Assembly: GCA_963575745.1 (NCBI GenBank)
Contig: CAUYUJ010000337.1
Location: 482,958-546,957, forward strand
Direction of reading: 5' to 3'
Length of the DNA stretch: 64,000 nt
Source: Prorocentrum cordatum
Lineage: Eukaryota > Sar > Dinophyceae > Prorocentrales > Prorocentraceae
Below, piece by piece: positions 32,347 to 42,289 of this stretch; the first letter of the stretch is position 1, and each line of letters starts with the position of its first letter. Position numbers and translations under genes: made by a program. The notes under the pieces are model-generated. The model saw only the letters and a program-made list of their open reading frames with translations. It did not search any database and was not told the origin of the DNA.

Positions 32347-33382
32347 GCCGGTTCTCGGCCATTTTGCGGTTGATTTGGCGATGCGCCACTGCAGAACGTA
32401 AGCGCATTGCAGACGAATTTGAATTCGTGCAGTAGGCGTGTGGAAACTAGTGGGATGTTGTGACGTTTGAATTCTTCGTCCATGACGTGTGGAGCGTACC
32501 TGGGAATGCCGTTGCGTGCCTCGATGGTGGCGGCGCGCTGGCTTCTGGCACGGATGCGAAAGCCCACGCCCTGGGCCTTCAGGATGGCCTCGGCGGCGCC
32601 GTCATTCAAGGCATCTTCTCGCCAGAATGCACTGTAGCTGGGTTGCCGTGCATCCGGCAGTGGTGATAGGCGTCAAATCTGGGATGCATTGTCCCGTCAG
32701 CTACCTGTTGGCCAGCAGCCCAACGCATGCATCGGTCGATGGCGTGAAGTACTGCTCGCTGCTTGTAGAACGTCAGATCACACTCGGCCTACTCATTGAA
32801 ATTACCAGGGATGCTGATTGACGGCGTGACTGCGTTGCGTGGCTTCTCCCTAGCTCTGCGCTCACGGCGCGCGCCGACTACGCCTTCTGTCATGTTCAGT
32901 CGCGCTGCATCTAGTCCCACGTACAACAACATTGAACGAATCTTCGTTTCTTCAGAAGCGCAGTACCAACGCAAGTGGACCTTGCGCAACTCATTCACAA
33001 CGATGGCCGGTTTGATGTTACGTAGGCTTTGGAGACTTATCTGAACGTCGAACCTCGACCAATCAGGTAGTCTCGCGCGCAGCCGCTCTTCTGCTGGAGG
33101 CGGGGGAAGCGGCGGCGCAGCGCCGCTCTCCCCGCGCCCGCGCCGTCCTGCAACGCGCGGTGGACCCCGGGAACTATCGGCGCCAGAACTAGTGTCGCTA
33201 CGGCCGCCATGGGCGTGTACACCTGTTGTCATGTCGAAATTTCTGGCGCCCGCAATCGGGTCTCCAGAGTTCCTGCGCGCGGGAAGGGTGCACGCGACCG
33301 CGCATCGTCCCGCGGTCTCTGTCGTGCAGGGGGCGCTTCTGCTGGAGCTGGCACATCGCCGAACTGTTCGTCCATCGGTCAT
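32340..33382 (-). pseudogene. Copia gag-pre-integrase and integrase core
   Basis: The frame from 33382 encodes a low-complexity N-part, then LPDWSRFDVQISLQSLRNIK, VVNELRKVHLRWYCASEETK, the gag-pre-integrase block whose His/Cys site is degenerate, then PSISIPGNFNE. A TAG follows at about 32787; reading on gives CDLTFYKQ (first catalytic Asp), HAIDRCMRW and a segment HSGEKMP where an SDG-type Asp would be expected. A frame change near 32610 leads to RSQRAATIEARNGIPRYAPH (catalytic Glu) and LVSTRLLHEFKFVCNALTF. The loss of the second Asp, the stop and the frameshift show the integrase is dead. Confidence 0.85.
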
Positions 33383-33509
33383 GGCGCCGCTGCTGGCGCA
33401 GCGGCAGCTGGCGCAGTTGCGCCGCCCGCCGGCGCTAGCGCAGCCGATGTGACCTGCCAGAAGTTGTCTGGCAAGTGCCAGGGTCTAGCAAATCTACATT
33501 TGCCTGGTG

Positions 33510-33740
33510 TTAGCTAGTGGCCCCGCTCGTTTCTGCCATGGTCCCTTTTGTAGCTTGGGCATTCCAAATGATGAGGTTCCTTGTCGAAACGCCGACATTG
33601 TCGCGGGTTGCGGTTAGACCTAATAGCCTCTCGTGGCATCGTGGGGCCATCGAGATCACATCCAGCACTATTCGCAACGAAGGTGTTTGTCTGGTTTCGG
33701 TCGGCGACTGGCGCAAATAAGTCTGATGCAAACCGCATCT
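33510..33740 (-). pseudogene. Degenerate gag zinc knuckle
   Basis: A minus-strand frame (33738-33514) contains NPRQCRRFDKEPHHLECPSY followed by a basic segment. It has the outline of a CCHC knuckle (C-x2-C-x4-H-x4-C) with the second Cys changed to Phe and one residue missing before the last Cys. Its position just upstream of the gag-pre-integrase block supports a gag origin. Confidence 0.55.
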
Positions 33741-34045
33741 ACGATCAGGGATTGGACCTGAGTCGGGGAGGCGCAAGACTCGGGCACGGGGGACTCGGAT
33801 TGGCCTGACGGGGGCCATCATCAAAATGACGAGACCCAGCCTGAAATTTGACGCGGGCTCCCGCTGCAAACATCCCACGAAACTTGGGCCGTCAAAATCC
33901 AGGACGGGCTCGTAAAAAAAGTCGGCAGACCCGAGTTCCGGCTTACTCGAGTCCTACCTTTCCCCGACTTAGGTGTGTAGCAGGCCGCCTGTGCTAGTTC
34001 TAGGGGCGTGCTCGCGATGGCCAGAGCATCCGTGTTTTCAAATGG

Positions 34046-34531
34046 TTAAAACGTTGCTGCGTGGTTGGCCATCATCTCTCTGTGTTTCATGATGTGCGCA
34101 CCGCGTGGGTCGCGTAGCCCTGTCGAGCATTTGTCGATGATCTGCGCGCAAATGGCCTTGCGCGTGGCAGCGCCGACCACGGGGAATCTCATCTTCCCAA
34201 GTGCCAGCCCGTTGCCCCCTTCAGGAATAGGCGTAGCGGCCGTCCTGTATGACGGCGACCTCTGTGCAGGAGGTGATGCGAGCAAGGTCCTCTCTGCGGT
34301 GTCTGCGCCAGATTTCCTGGCTAACTTGCGCATTGAAGTAGGAAGGCGAGCCCGTTGCTCTGCAATTGGACTGTAGTATGACAGCTCTGACAAAGCAAGA
34401 GTGCACATTGCGTTCCAAAGGTCGCTGCACTCGTGGATGTCCCCAACCAGCGTTGGCAGGCCTGTCAGAGTTACCTCCAGCGGTCGACTTCGTCTCGCAG
34501 GCAAGTTGGAGGCTGCCGCCTGCGCCTCCAC
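34046..34531 (-). CDS. Unassigned frame upstream of the copia gag remnant
   Basis: A 160-codon minus-strand frame with balanced composition (LTGLPTLVGDIHECSDLWNA, LALSELSYYSPIAEQRARLP, KMRFPVVGAATRKAICAQII, RGAHIMKHREMMANHAATF). It could be the N-terminal gag of the copia element or an unrelated exon. The start used here is nominal. Confidence 0.35.
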   Translation of the reverse strand: MEAQAAASNLPARRSRPLEVTLTGLPTLVGDIHECSDLWNAMCTLALSELSYYSPIAEQRARLPTSMRKLARKSGADTAERTLLASPPAQRSPSYRTAATPIPEGGNGLALGKMRFPVVGAATRKAICAQIIDKCSTGLRDPRGAHIMKHREMMANHAATF

Positions 34532-34689
34532 GCGAGTTCCCGCATATGTATGTATGTATGCATGTATATATATCTAAATGTGCGTGCATGTATACGCAAT
34601 TGTTCCTGCCATCGCATGACCGACCCTGGGCGATAATACCCCCCCGGGGAAAATAAGATTCGCGGTTCCCGCGGGAATAGTAAAGGATT

Positions 34690-35024
34690 TGTCCTGGGGG
34701 AGGTGCCTGAAATATATGATGATGCTGATGATGACGATGACGACGATGATGGAGGAGGAGGAGGAGGTTAAACAGGGCGCGCGACAGAAATCTGACTCGA
34801 GCGATCTCGAGGCCCGTGGCCAGTTACTTGCCCGCAGAGGCGCACGACGCAAGGTTGACTCGAGCGACTTCGAGGCCCGCGGCTACTTGCCCGCAGAGGC
34901 GCAGGACACAGGGCTGACTCGAGCGATCTCGAGGCCCGTGGCTGGGCGCCTAGACTCTGCCAGCGCAAGGGAGGTCCTTGGCCGATCTGGCCAAGAACCC
35001 CCCCTTGCGCTGGACTTGGAACCA
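34690..35024. other. Short tandem segments, no supported gene
   Basis: Begins with GATGATGATGACGATGACGA-type triplets (34715-34765). Then a 58-70-base unit with GACTCGAGCGATCTCGAGGC and CCGCAGAGGCGCA recurs three to four times to about 34945. No gene. Confidence 0.6.
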
Positions 35025-35519
35025 CTATGCCACGCAAGCAAAGCATCCTTTGGAGCCTTCCTTGCATGGGAGACGCTTGGTGCAAAGCTGGGCGGCGGCG
35101 CTAGCCTCCTCGTAGGTGGAGTGCTTCGGCTCGGCCGCCGTGGGGCCGTTGCAAGGGTTGGACTTGTGCTTGGCCTTGGCCTTGGCCATCGCAACGTCGT
35201 TGTCGCTCGCCTCCTTGGATTTACTGATGAGCTCGTTCCCTCGAGCGACCGCGGCGCGGAGAGCTGCCGGCACTCGGCGGCCCTCGCCTCGGATCTCGCG
35301 CAGGGCGCGCTCGATCCAGCGATTTGCCCAGAGGCCGCAGCTCCAACCGTCTACTTGGCACCGTCCCTTGCAAGGTGCTGGGCAATGCTCGCCAGGGCCA
35401 ATGGCGCCGAGCTTGCGGAGGATCCTCGCGGCGGCCATGGGAGGCCACGTGCGAACCCTACCCGCGACTTCTGCGGAGGAGGAGAGCGGGGCACACTTCG
35501 CTCGCCAGCTCGCGAGCAA
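35025..35519 (-). pseudogene. Decayed reading frame sharing a segment with 39.6 kb
   Basis: A 164-codon minus-strand frame, coding-like throughout: AAARILRKLGAIGPGEHCPA, RWIERALREIRGEGRRVPAA, NELISKSKEASDNDVAMAKA, CTKRLPCKEGSKGCFACVA. The block RWIERALREIRGEGR recurs, translated in the same orientation, at 39561-39625. Upstream DNA (35460-35700) reads QFPPGLEDRRGRVEVDCRDA and LREEGRVYFARELASEVCPA in another frame. No domain recognised. It probably continues the decayed gene at 35.7-38.1 kb. Confidence 0.4.
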
Positions 35520-35707
35520 AGTAAACCCTGCCTTCCTCCCTCAGCAATCGCGGGGTGTAGGCGGGAGTTCGCGCGTGGCCCTGTTGGGCCTGCTTGGCGT
35601 TCTCGGGCGGCTGCTCGAGGGCGTCGCGGCAGTCCACCTCGACCCGCCCCCGTCGATCCTCGAGACCTGGCGGGAATTGCCGTAAGTGCCCCCTGCCCAG
35701 GGCGCCT

Positions 35708-37726
35708 CTAGGATTCGCCCCACACCGGGGCGAAACGCTGGAGGCACCCTGGGGTGGAAGGGGCATTGCAACAACCGCCGACCTTGAGGTGCGCGTAGTG
35801 CGCGGGCGCCTCGGAGTGCACGCAGACCAGCGCGTGCAAGGCCTTGTCGACCCTCTCGGCCCAGCGCCTCTCCTCCTCGGGCTGCTGGGCGGCGGGTGCG
35901 TCCGCGCCCTGGCCCTCTCGAGCCCAGGCGACGGCCGCCGTGGGCTCGACCGCCAGAACATTGTCGGGGATGCCCAATCGCTCCTCGATCTCGCGCAGCA
36001 GCGCGTGCACCGTGCCCAGCTCGAGGGCGTCGCCCTTGACGATCTGCTCGCAGTTCATGATCGCGTACTCCTTGGCGAGCGCGGTGCGGCGAGCGCGTCT
36101 TGTCTGGCGCCAGTCGAGCTTCTGCGGCTTGGGGAACTTGTAGTCCTGCTCGATCGTGACCTGTGGCGCTCGGGATTCGCAAGCGCTCGTTAGCTTCCGC
36201 CTGCTTCCGCTTCCGCCTGCTTCCGCCTGCTTCCGCCTGCTTCCGCGCTTCGCTCTGCTTCCGCCTGCTTCCGCTGTCTGTCCTTTTCCTGTCTGCCAAC
36301 TTCTGCCTGCTTCAGCCGCCCCAGGCAGGGGCAGGCGGAAGCTAACGAGCACCTGTGACCCTCGAAGCCTCGCTGGTGTTGATCTGGGAGATCGCCGCGG
36401 TCTCCACCTCGAGGACGCGCGGGCTGTGCTCGTTCTCGGTGCCCAGGACTCGCCAGACGTCCTGCACTGCCTGCCCTCGCGGTTGCCCTCCCCGTCGACG
36501 CGCGCCACCATGCCGTGCCAGGGGGGCTCCTCGCAAGCCTCGCGGCCGCCTTTATGCTTGGCCTTGTCCTTATTCGTGCGGTTCTTCTCCGCTTGCTTCT
36601 TCTGCTTGAACTTCTTGGATGTGCTCGCGCGCGCCTTCGGCGGCCTGCCTGCGAGCGTCGCCCTGGCCGCGCCTCTGCTGAGGTGCTCGAGCGAGGTCTC
36701 GTCGCCAGCCTTGCCCTTCTCGCGCTGCCACTTGCGAACGTGCTTGCCCAAGAACTGGCCCGCGAACTTGGACGCCCACTTGTTCTTGCGTTTAACGGCC
36801 CGTGCCAGCTGGATACAGGTCTCGAGGGCGCGCGGGAACTTGATGTCCTTGATCCGCCCCTCTGGTGGCTTGAGCATGTCCCTCTGCTCGTCGGTGAGCT
36901 CGAGGTCCAGCTCTCGGAGCTCCAGGGGGCAGGGTTTCTCGTTCTCCTCGTAGTCTCTCGGCAAGTCGTCGTTGTGGAAGCAGTTGCCGTCGAGGGCGCT
37001 CCACTCGGGCACTGGCGGCACGCCCTCGGGCCAGCTCTGGGTGCCCCCGAAGCGCTCTTGCGCCGGGCTGTTCTCGATGCCGCGGCCGGCCTCGGTGGAG
37101 TAGCTCCACGGCTCCATGCCCGCGGCGACCTTGAGCTCACCTTGCTCTGTCGGCCGGACCACGAGCATCTGATTGGCCTGCAGCCATCGGAGCGGCACCG
37201 CGCCCTTGTTCTGCTCGCGGAAGCGGGCGTAGGCCTCGGAGACGCAGTAGAGACACTCATGGGGCCCCCATTGTGTCGGGGACTTGTACTCCCTCTGGGG
37301 CTCGGCCTTGGCCATGTGGAGCCAGTCTTGCTCCGCGGCCCTGTGCATCTCGGCCTTGACCTCTCGGATCTTGGCCTTGGGCTGGCTGTGCTCGCGGGCG
37401 TCGGGCTCTTGCAAGAAGCTCGCGGCGTCGGGGGCCATAGGCGCGTGAATGATATCATTGAGCCGCGCTCGCAGCGCCACTGCCTCGGCCCACTGGCTCG
37501 AGAGGCAAACTGCGAACACGAGGCTCTGGCCGCGCTCCTCCTCGATGAAGTCGATGCCCCAGCCTGCCGCCAGCTCGCCCGTCCAGGCTCTCGGCTGCCC
37601 CCGCGCGTCGATGGCCTCGAAGATCCTCGCGCGTTCCTCCTCGGAGAACTCGAGCAGAGCGCTGCGCCATCCCCTGAGCAGTGCGTCTAAGGGGCTCGCC
37701 TGCTCGGAGGCGCTCCGCCCCGCCAT
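35708..37726 (-). CDS. Large reading frame with one introner intron, unknown product
   Basis: Minus strand. From 37726 the frame reads MAGRSASEQASPLDALLRGW, LLEFSEEERARIFEAIDARG, WGPHECLYCVSEAYARFREQ, GTQSWPEGVPPVPEWSALDG, LELTDEQRDMLKPPEGRIKD, KFAGQFLGKHVRKWQREKG and a Lys-rich basic region to about 36480. A one-base frame change then gives QAVQDVWRVLGTENEHSPRV and ISQINTSEASR up to 36360. An intron (36359-36161) is followed in frame by VTIEQDYKFPKPQKLDWRQT, EYAIMNCEQIVKGDALELGT and LREIEERLGIPDNVLAVEPT to a stop at 35708. The composition is far from GC-bias noise. No catalytic motif or known domain was recognised; a retroelement ORF is possible. The frame break near 36480 means it is probably not intact unless that too is spliced. 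Confidence 0.55.
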   Translation of the reverse strand: MAGRSASEQASPLDALLRGWRSALLEFSEEERARIFEAIDARGQPRAWTGELAAGWGIDFIEEERGQSLVFAVCLSSQWAEAVALRARLNDIIHAPMAPDAASFLQEPDAREHSQPKAKIREVKAEMHRAAEQDWLHMAKAEPQREYKSPTQWGPHECLYCVSEAYARFREQNKGAVPLRWLQANQMLVVRPTEQGELKVAAGMEPWSYSTEAGRGIENSPAQERFGGTQSWPEGVPPVPEWSALDGNCFHNDDLPRDYEENEKPCPLELRELDLELTDEQRDMLKPPEGRIKDIKFPRALETCIQLARAVKRKNKWASKFAGQFLGKHVRKWQREKGKAGDETSLEHLSRGAARATLAGRPPKARASTSKKFKQKKQAEKNRTNKDKAKHKGGREACEEPPWHGMVARVDGEGNREGRQCRTSGESWAPRTSTARASSRWRPRRSPRSTPARLRGSQVLVSFRLPLPGAAEAGRSWQTGKGQTAEAGGSRAKRGSRRKQAEAGGSGSRRKLTSACESRAPQVTIEQDYKFPKPQKLDWRQTRRARRTALAKEYAIMNCEQIVKGDALELGTVHALLREIEERLGIPDNVLAVEPTAAVAWAREGQGADAPAAQQPEEERRWAERVDKALHALVCVHSEAPAHYAHLKVGGCCNAPSTPGCLQRFAPVWGES
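36161..36359 (-). mobile_element. Introner element: 199-bp intron with terminal inverted repeats
   Basis: On the coding strand the intron starts CGAGG|GTCACAGGTGCTCG and ends GCGCCACAG|GTCACGATCG; removing it restores an uninterrupted frame (ASR + VTIEQD). Its ends carry a perfect 20-base inverted repeat, GCTCGTTAGCTTCCGCCTGC at 36185-36204 and its complement at 36331-36350. The six bases GTGACC occur at both borders (36156-36161 and 36355-36360), as expected for a target-site duplication. The interior is a CCGCCTGCTT repeat. The left arm has about 23 further bases outside the inverted repeat, the right arm four. This is the structure of non-autonomous DNA transposons that make introns (introners). 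Confidence 0.75.
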
Positions 37727-38129
37727 CGCCCCGCTCGTGGGCGACGTCTCGCCGCCAGGTGCCCTCCTCGAGGCTCATGTCGCTGACTCGGCAGTGCCTT
37801 GCGCAAGGGGCAGGGGGCACGCTGCGCTTCCCGGTGGCCCTCGGCCCCCTGCTCGGGTCGGACCGGTTCCCGACCGCGGGGGCGCTGATCAGGGTGATCC
37901 TGCGCTTGTCTCCTGCGCTCGAGCAACCCTGCTCCATTTGCACCTTGTGGTCGGGGTGGTCTGCCAAGTACTTGGCCTTCTCCGTCTCGAAGGCTGCCGT
38001 GCTCTGCTCGCTGCGCGTCTCGCGGGATTTCTTGCGGAGGTTCGCGACGTGAATCTTGGCGCCCGCGGCGTGCGCCTTTTGGGCGCCCGGAATGCTCGCA
38101 GAAAGAATGGGCACAATGCCCCGCAACAA
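37720..38129 (-). CDS. Upstream reading frame, unknown product
   Basis: A minus-strand frame reads MLRGIVPILSASIPGAQKAH, AAGAKIHVANLRKKSRETRS, KAKYLADHPDHKVQMEQGCS, DKRRITLISAPAVGNRSDPS and SDMSLEEGTWRRDVAHERGD, then changes frame by one base at about 37730 into the 35708-37726 reading. Lysine- and glutamate-containing composition supports coding. Upstream of 38129 the frame has no clear continuation before the (TAG)n array. Confidence 0.45.
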
Positions 38130-38465
38130 CTGCTGCGCCGAACCAACAGCGGCCGCTGCGAGGCAGGCGGCCTCCTGTCTCGAACGGGCGCAGGCCGCGG
38201 CGACACCGACAGCGACTCCTGCTCAAAATGAAGAGGAACTGCTGCTGGGCACTGTGCCCTGTCCTTCCGCGCCCACTTCGCTCGCGCCGAGACCTCGGTC
38301 TTGCGGGCGCAGGCGCGCCCCTCGCCCTGGAGCGCGCGCCAGAGCGCGGAGGCGTCGACGACGACCGCGCTCGCGCTGGCCCTGTGCTCGGAGAAGGTCT
38401 CGGGCCCCCCGCAGGAGAGGCGGGGTCCTCGGAGCCGCCCCTCGCCACCAGGTGCACGAACCTCG

Positions 38466-38863
38466 TGGTAGTAGTGGTCGGAGTAGTGGTCGTAGTCGTA
38501 GTCGTAGTAATAATAATAGTAGTAGTCGTAGTAGTAGTAGTAGTACTAGTAGTAGTAGTCGTAGTAGTAGTAGTAGTAGTAGTAGTGTCGTAGTAGTAGT
38601 AGTAGTAGTAATAATCGTAATAGTAATATTATTAATAGTAGGTAACTACTCGTCCGTAGTAGTGGCAGTGATACCACTGCGACGACGACTACTACTACTA
38701 CTACTACTACTAATAAACCTGGCAGTCGTACCTGGTAGTAGTGGTAGCAGTAGTAGTAGTAGTAGTAGTAGAGGTAGTAGTAGTAGTAGTAGTGATAGTA
38801 GTAGTAGTAGTCGTAGTAGTAGTCGTAGTACCAGGTAGTAGTACCTGGTAGTAGTAGTACCTG

Positions 38864-38912
<49 letters not shown>

Positions 38913-38982
38913 CAGTACCCAGTAGAAGCAGCACTTGGTAGTCGTAGTAGTAGTCGTAGTAGTCGTAGTAGTCGTAGTAGTC

Positions 38983-39028
<46 letters not shown>

Positions 39029-39090
39029 ACCTGGTAGTAGTAATACCTGGGAGTAAGTAGTACTAGTGGTAGTAGTAGTAGTAGTGGCGA

Positions 39091-39121
<31 letters not shown>

Positions 39122-39167
39122 CGTAGTTAGTAGTGCTTAGTAGTAGTTAGTAATAGTAGTAGTAGTA

Positions 39168-39198
<31 letters not shown>

Positions 39199-39199
39199 G

Positions 39200-39234
<35 letters not shown>

Positions 39235-39288
39235 CGTATAGTAATCGTAATAATAGTAGCAATAGTAGTAGTAGTGGTAGTAGTCGTC

Positions 39289-39331
<43 letters not shown>

Positions 39332-39393
39332 ACCTGGTAGTAGTAATACCTGGGAGTAAGTAGTACTAGTGGCAGTAGTAGTAGTAGTGGCGA

Positions 39394-39439
<46 letters not shown>

Positions 39440-39477
39440 CGTAGTAGTAGTAGTAGTAGTAGTAGTTACTAATATTA
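38466..39477. repeat. (TAG)n/(AGT)n trinucleotide array, 1 kb
   Basis: AGT triplets on the plus strand with scattered GTC and ACC variants. It contains one internal switch to (CTA)n at 38685-38712, and the phrase ACCTGGTAGTAGTAATACCT recurs near 39030 and 39330 in a repeated block of about 300 bases. Confidence 0.96.
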
Positions 39478-39560
39478 GTGAGAATACTAATAACAACTAG
39501 TAGTGACCAAGTCGCTGTCGCTGGCCGTGTCGCTGTCGTTGCCGCGGGCGCGCATAGTGC

Positions 39561-39625
39561 CCTTTGGCGACCCTCGCCTCGGATCTCGCGCAGAGCGCGC
39601 TCGATCCAGAGACTTGTCCAGTTAC
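39561..39625 (-). pseudogene. Duplicated fragment RWIERALREIRGEGR-type between two triplet arrays
   Basis: The plus-strand segment CCTCGCCTCGGATCTCGCGC, AG-GCGCGCTCGATCCAG matches 35280-35335 with about 49 of 53 bases identical. It sits inside the 250-base unique loop between the (TAG)n array and the (CTA)n array. Confidence 0.7.
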
Positions 39626-39726
39626 TCGCAGCAGTAGTTGTAGTAGTTACGAACGGTACTCGCAAGTACCACTACGGGTAACTAGTTCTGACTACCACTA
39701 CTACTAGTACAAATAAGTACTACCTT

Positions 39727-39739
39727 ACTACGACTACTA

Positions 39740-39799
<60 letters not shown>

Positions 39800-39878
39800 C
39801 ACTACCACTACCACTACCACTACCACTACCACTACTACTACTACTACTACTACCACGACTACTACTACTACTACTACG

Positions 39879-39954
<76 letters not shown>

Positions 39955-39957
39955 GTA
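39727..39957. repeat. (CTA)n trinucleotide array
   Basis: ACT/CTA triplets on the plus strand, complementary to the (TAG)n array at 38466-39477. The two therefore form inverted repeats around the 39480-39720 loop. Confidence 0.97.
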
Positions 39958-40850
39958 CCACTTGTCCGCCGTGGCCCAGGTGGGCTTGGCCTCGCCCCTG
40001 CTGAGGGTCTGCTTCCTCGACTCGGAGAGGCGCTGGCCCTTGGGCCCGCTCGCGTTGGTCCTCGAGAGACGAGCTCGTCCACCCGCTGCATGTCCTTCTT
40101 GGTGGTCTGGTTTACCTGGAAGGTGCTCAGGCGCTTGGTCGCCCTCTTGAGGATCTCGGCGATGTAGCTCTTGTGGCCGATCTTCTACAGGTGGAGCTGC
40201 TTGTCCTGCTCGAAGGCCAGCTCGTAGCGCAACCGCGTCAGAATGGTCTTCATCCTGATCTCGTGGCCGTGCTCGCGCTCCAGCTTGAACCAGAGCTCGC
40301 GGCGGCGCATGGCGCCCTCGAGCGGGCGCATGGCTGCGACTTGACCAGGGGCCTCGCGGAACGGCCCGGCGCCTTGGCCCCCGTTGCGCCTGCGCATGTT
40401 CACTCGGGCGCGCCCGCAGCCTCGGAGGCCGTGCTTGCCGAGCCTCGCCGCGGCAACCTTCTCGAGACAGCTCGAAGGCCGCGCCGCCGGGCAACCGTCT
40501 CGCGGCCCCAGTGCCACTCGTGCTGCAGCTCTGCTCTCGCTCGAGGCGGCAGGGAGGCGAACTTCTTCGCGTTGTGCTCGTCCGCGTGCTTGCTCCAGCC
40601 GAGGAGGATCTGGAGCTTGACCTGCGCTGCTGGGTCTCGTCGCAGCGCGGGCGCAGCTCGGGGCGCGCGCGCGCGCCCCCGTTGTCGACCTGCTTGCCCT
40701 CGGGCCTGCCGCCCTCGCCGAAGCCTCGCTTCGCGCCTCGGCCGAAGCCGCGCGGTGCGAGGGACTTGCCCTCGGCGCTCGCAAGCTCTCGGCTCGCGGC
40801 AGCGGCCGCAGGTCGCTCCTGGCGGGAGGGGGGGAAGGGGGAGATGCTCG
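39958..40850 (-). pseudogene. Decayed reading frame, unknown product
   Basis: Minus strand, three frames used in turn. 40850-40640: GRGAKRGFGEGGRPEGKQVD. Then about 40640-40400: AQVKLQILLGWSKHADEHNA, ELQHEWHWGRETVARRRGLR. Then 40395-40188: AAMRPLEGAMRRRELWFKLE, HGHEIRMKTILTRLRYELAF; a TAG at about 40186; continuing KIGHKSYIAEILKRATKRLS, QTTKKDMQRVDELVS. A last frame change gives TNASGPKGQRLSESRKQTLS, EAKPTWATADKWYE, running into the (CTA)n array. One stop and at least three frame breaks show decay. No domain recognised; it could be the same degenerate unit as 35-38 kb or a retroelement. Confidence 0.45.
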
Positions 40851-41297
40851 TATTATTGCAGTCGACTCGCGTAGTAAGGATGGGCGGCACAGATGCAAAG
40901 ACCTCGCAAGGCCCAGAGCTGCGCCGAAGTGGCAAGATTGCAAGGGCGCAGCAAGATTGCCCATCCCTGCCGCGCGGGTTGGCTGCAATAGTACTACTAG
41001 GAGAACGGGGAGGGAGAGGAATTAATGATATAGGGAGGCGGAATAGAGAAGAGGATGGCACCAGGATCGACGTTGAAAAAATGCGTGGGTGCGGGGCCTT
41101 AAGTTTTCAATTGGTAAACAACAAATCCTTTTTAATCGTCTTCAGGGGCGCATGGAGGGGGGCCCATGATGGGGCCCCGCGGGTGATAAGACACATCCGG
41201 AGATACAAAAAAGTTCGACCCTGGGAAGGGGGGGGAGAAGGAAGAGAAAGAGATTATCCCAGTGCGACCCGACCTAGGAGTTGGAGCATTTAGGAAT

Positions 41298-41745
41298 GCT
41301 TTGCTATGCGATGCTGCGCTATAGTGTGCGATGTTATGCTACGATATGCGATGCTATGCTATGCTATGCTATGTATCCTTGACTATGATATGCTATGCTG
41401 TGCTAATCCTGCGCTGCGCTAGGCTGCGCTGCGCTAAGCTAAGGCCAGCTAAGCTAAGCTAGGCTAGGCTAAGCTGAGCTAAGCTAGGCTAGGCTAAGCC
41501 AAACTAAGCTAAGCTAAGCCTAGCCTAGCCTAGCCGAGCCTAGCCTAGCCCAGCCTAGCCTAGCTAAGCTAAGCTAAGATGAGATAAGCTAAGCTAAGCT
41601 AAGCTAAGCTAAGCTAAGCTAAGCTAAGCCAAGCCAAGCCAAGCCAAGCCAAGCTAAGCTAGGCTAGGCAAAGCTAAGCTAAACTAAGCTAAGCTAGGAT
41701 GAGATAAGCTAGGCTAAGCTAAGCGAAAGCGAAGCTAATATTAGC
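41298..41745. repeat. Pentamer array: TATGC then AAGCT/AGGCT
   Basis: 41298-41400 is built of GCTAT/TATGC pentamers. From 41403 to 41745 the unit becomes AAGCT/AGGCT with AGCC variants. The unit length stays five across the change. Confidence 0.95.
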
Positions 41746-41879
41746 TATGCTACGCTGGGTGAACACAGGGGGCGCAACTGGGGGAACCGCGGGGCGGGCA
41801 CTGGGGGAACCGCCCGTGCCGGTTCCCACTGCCCAGCCCTTTAAGCCGAGAGAGTAATAAACCTTCTAGGCGGAGCCTA

Positions 41880-42000
41880 GGTAGGGAACAAGGAAACGAA
41901 GGCAAAGGAAAGGAAGAAGGAAGACAAGCACAAGCAAAGGAAAGAAGCAAAAGGGAAGGAAAGGAAGGAATATCCGAAACATAAGAGAAGAAGAGATGAA
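41880..42000. repeat. AAGG-type purine tract
   Basis: About 120 bases of AAGGAA, GAAGG and AAGC steps, no gene. Confidence 0.8.
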
Positions 42001-42012
42001 GAGCACGAACAT

Positions 42013-42270
42013 CTAGACAAAGCGAAGGTATATGAGGAAGAAATCCTGCTCGGCCGTCTCAGCCTCGAGCCTCGTGGCCTCGAGTTGCTTGTAGGAGCTC
42101 GTGGCAGAGTCGGCCGTCTCGTAAGGCGTGGTTCTCAGCTTCTCGCGCGAGGTCGGGGCCGCGGGCGGCAAGGTCTGCAGGCCCCAGAGGCTCGACAAGC
42201 TCGCCTGCTTCGTCGGCGCGGCCATCGGAGTCTCGCCGCAAAGCTTCAGCGCCTCGAAACAGAAAACCTC
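42013..42270 (-). pseudogene. Short reading frame remnant
   Basis: The minus-strand frame reads MAAPTKQASLSSLWGLQTLP, TTPYETADSATSSYKQLEAT, RLEAETAEQDFFLIYLRFV. A second frame over the same DNA is also open (EAGELVEPLGPADLAARGPD). It lies just 3' (minus sense) of the GTT-rich DNA that was split by the composite element. No family. Confidence 0.3.
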
Positions 42271-42289
42271 GAGCCAACGTGGCTACAGA

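Larger units (their letters stand above)
30230..34540 (-). mobile_element. Ty1/copia-type retrotransposon, decayed
   Basis: Minus-strand order is zinc-knuckle remnant, gag-pre-integrase, integrase core, integrase C-terminal part, reverse transcriptase. Integrase before RT defines the copia (Pseudoviridae-type) order. Each domain is broken by stops and frame changes, listed in the separate entries. No long terminal repeats or primer-binding site were found at either end, so limits are set by the last recognisable coding blocks. The type matches the copia lineages abundant in dinoflagellate genomes; that comparison is from memory. Confidence 0.85.
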
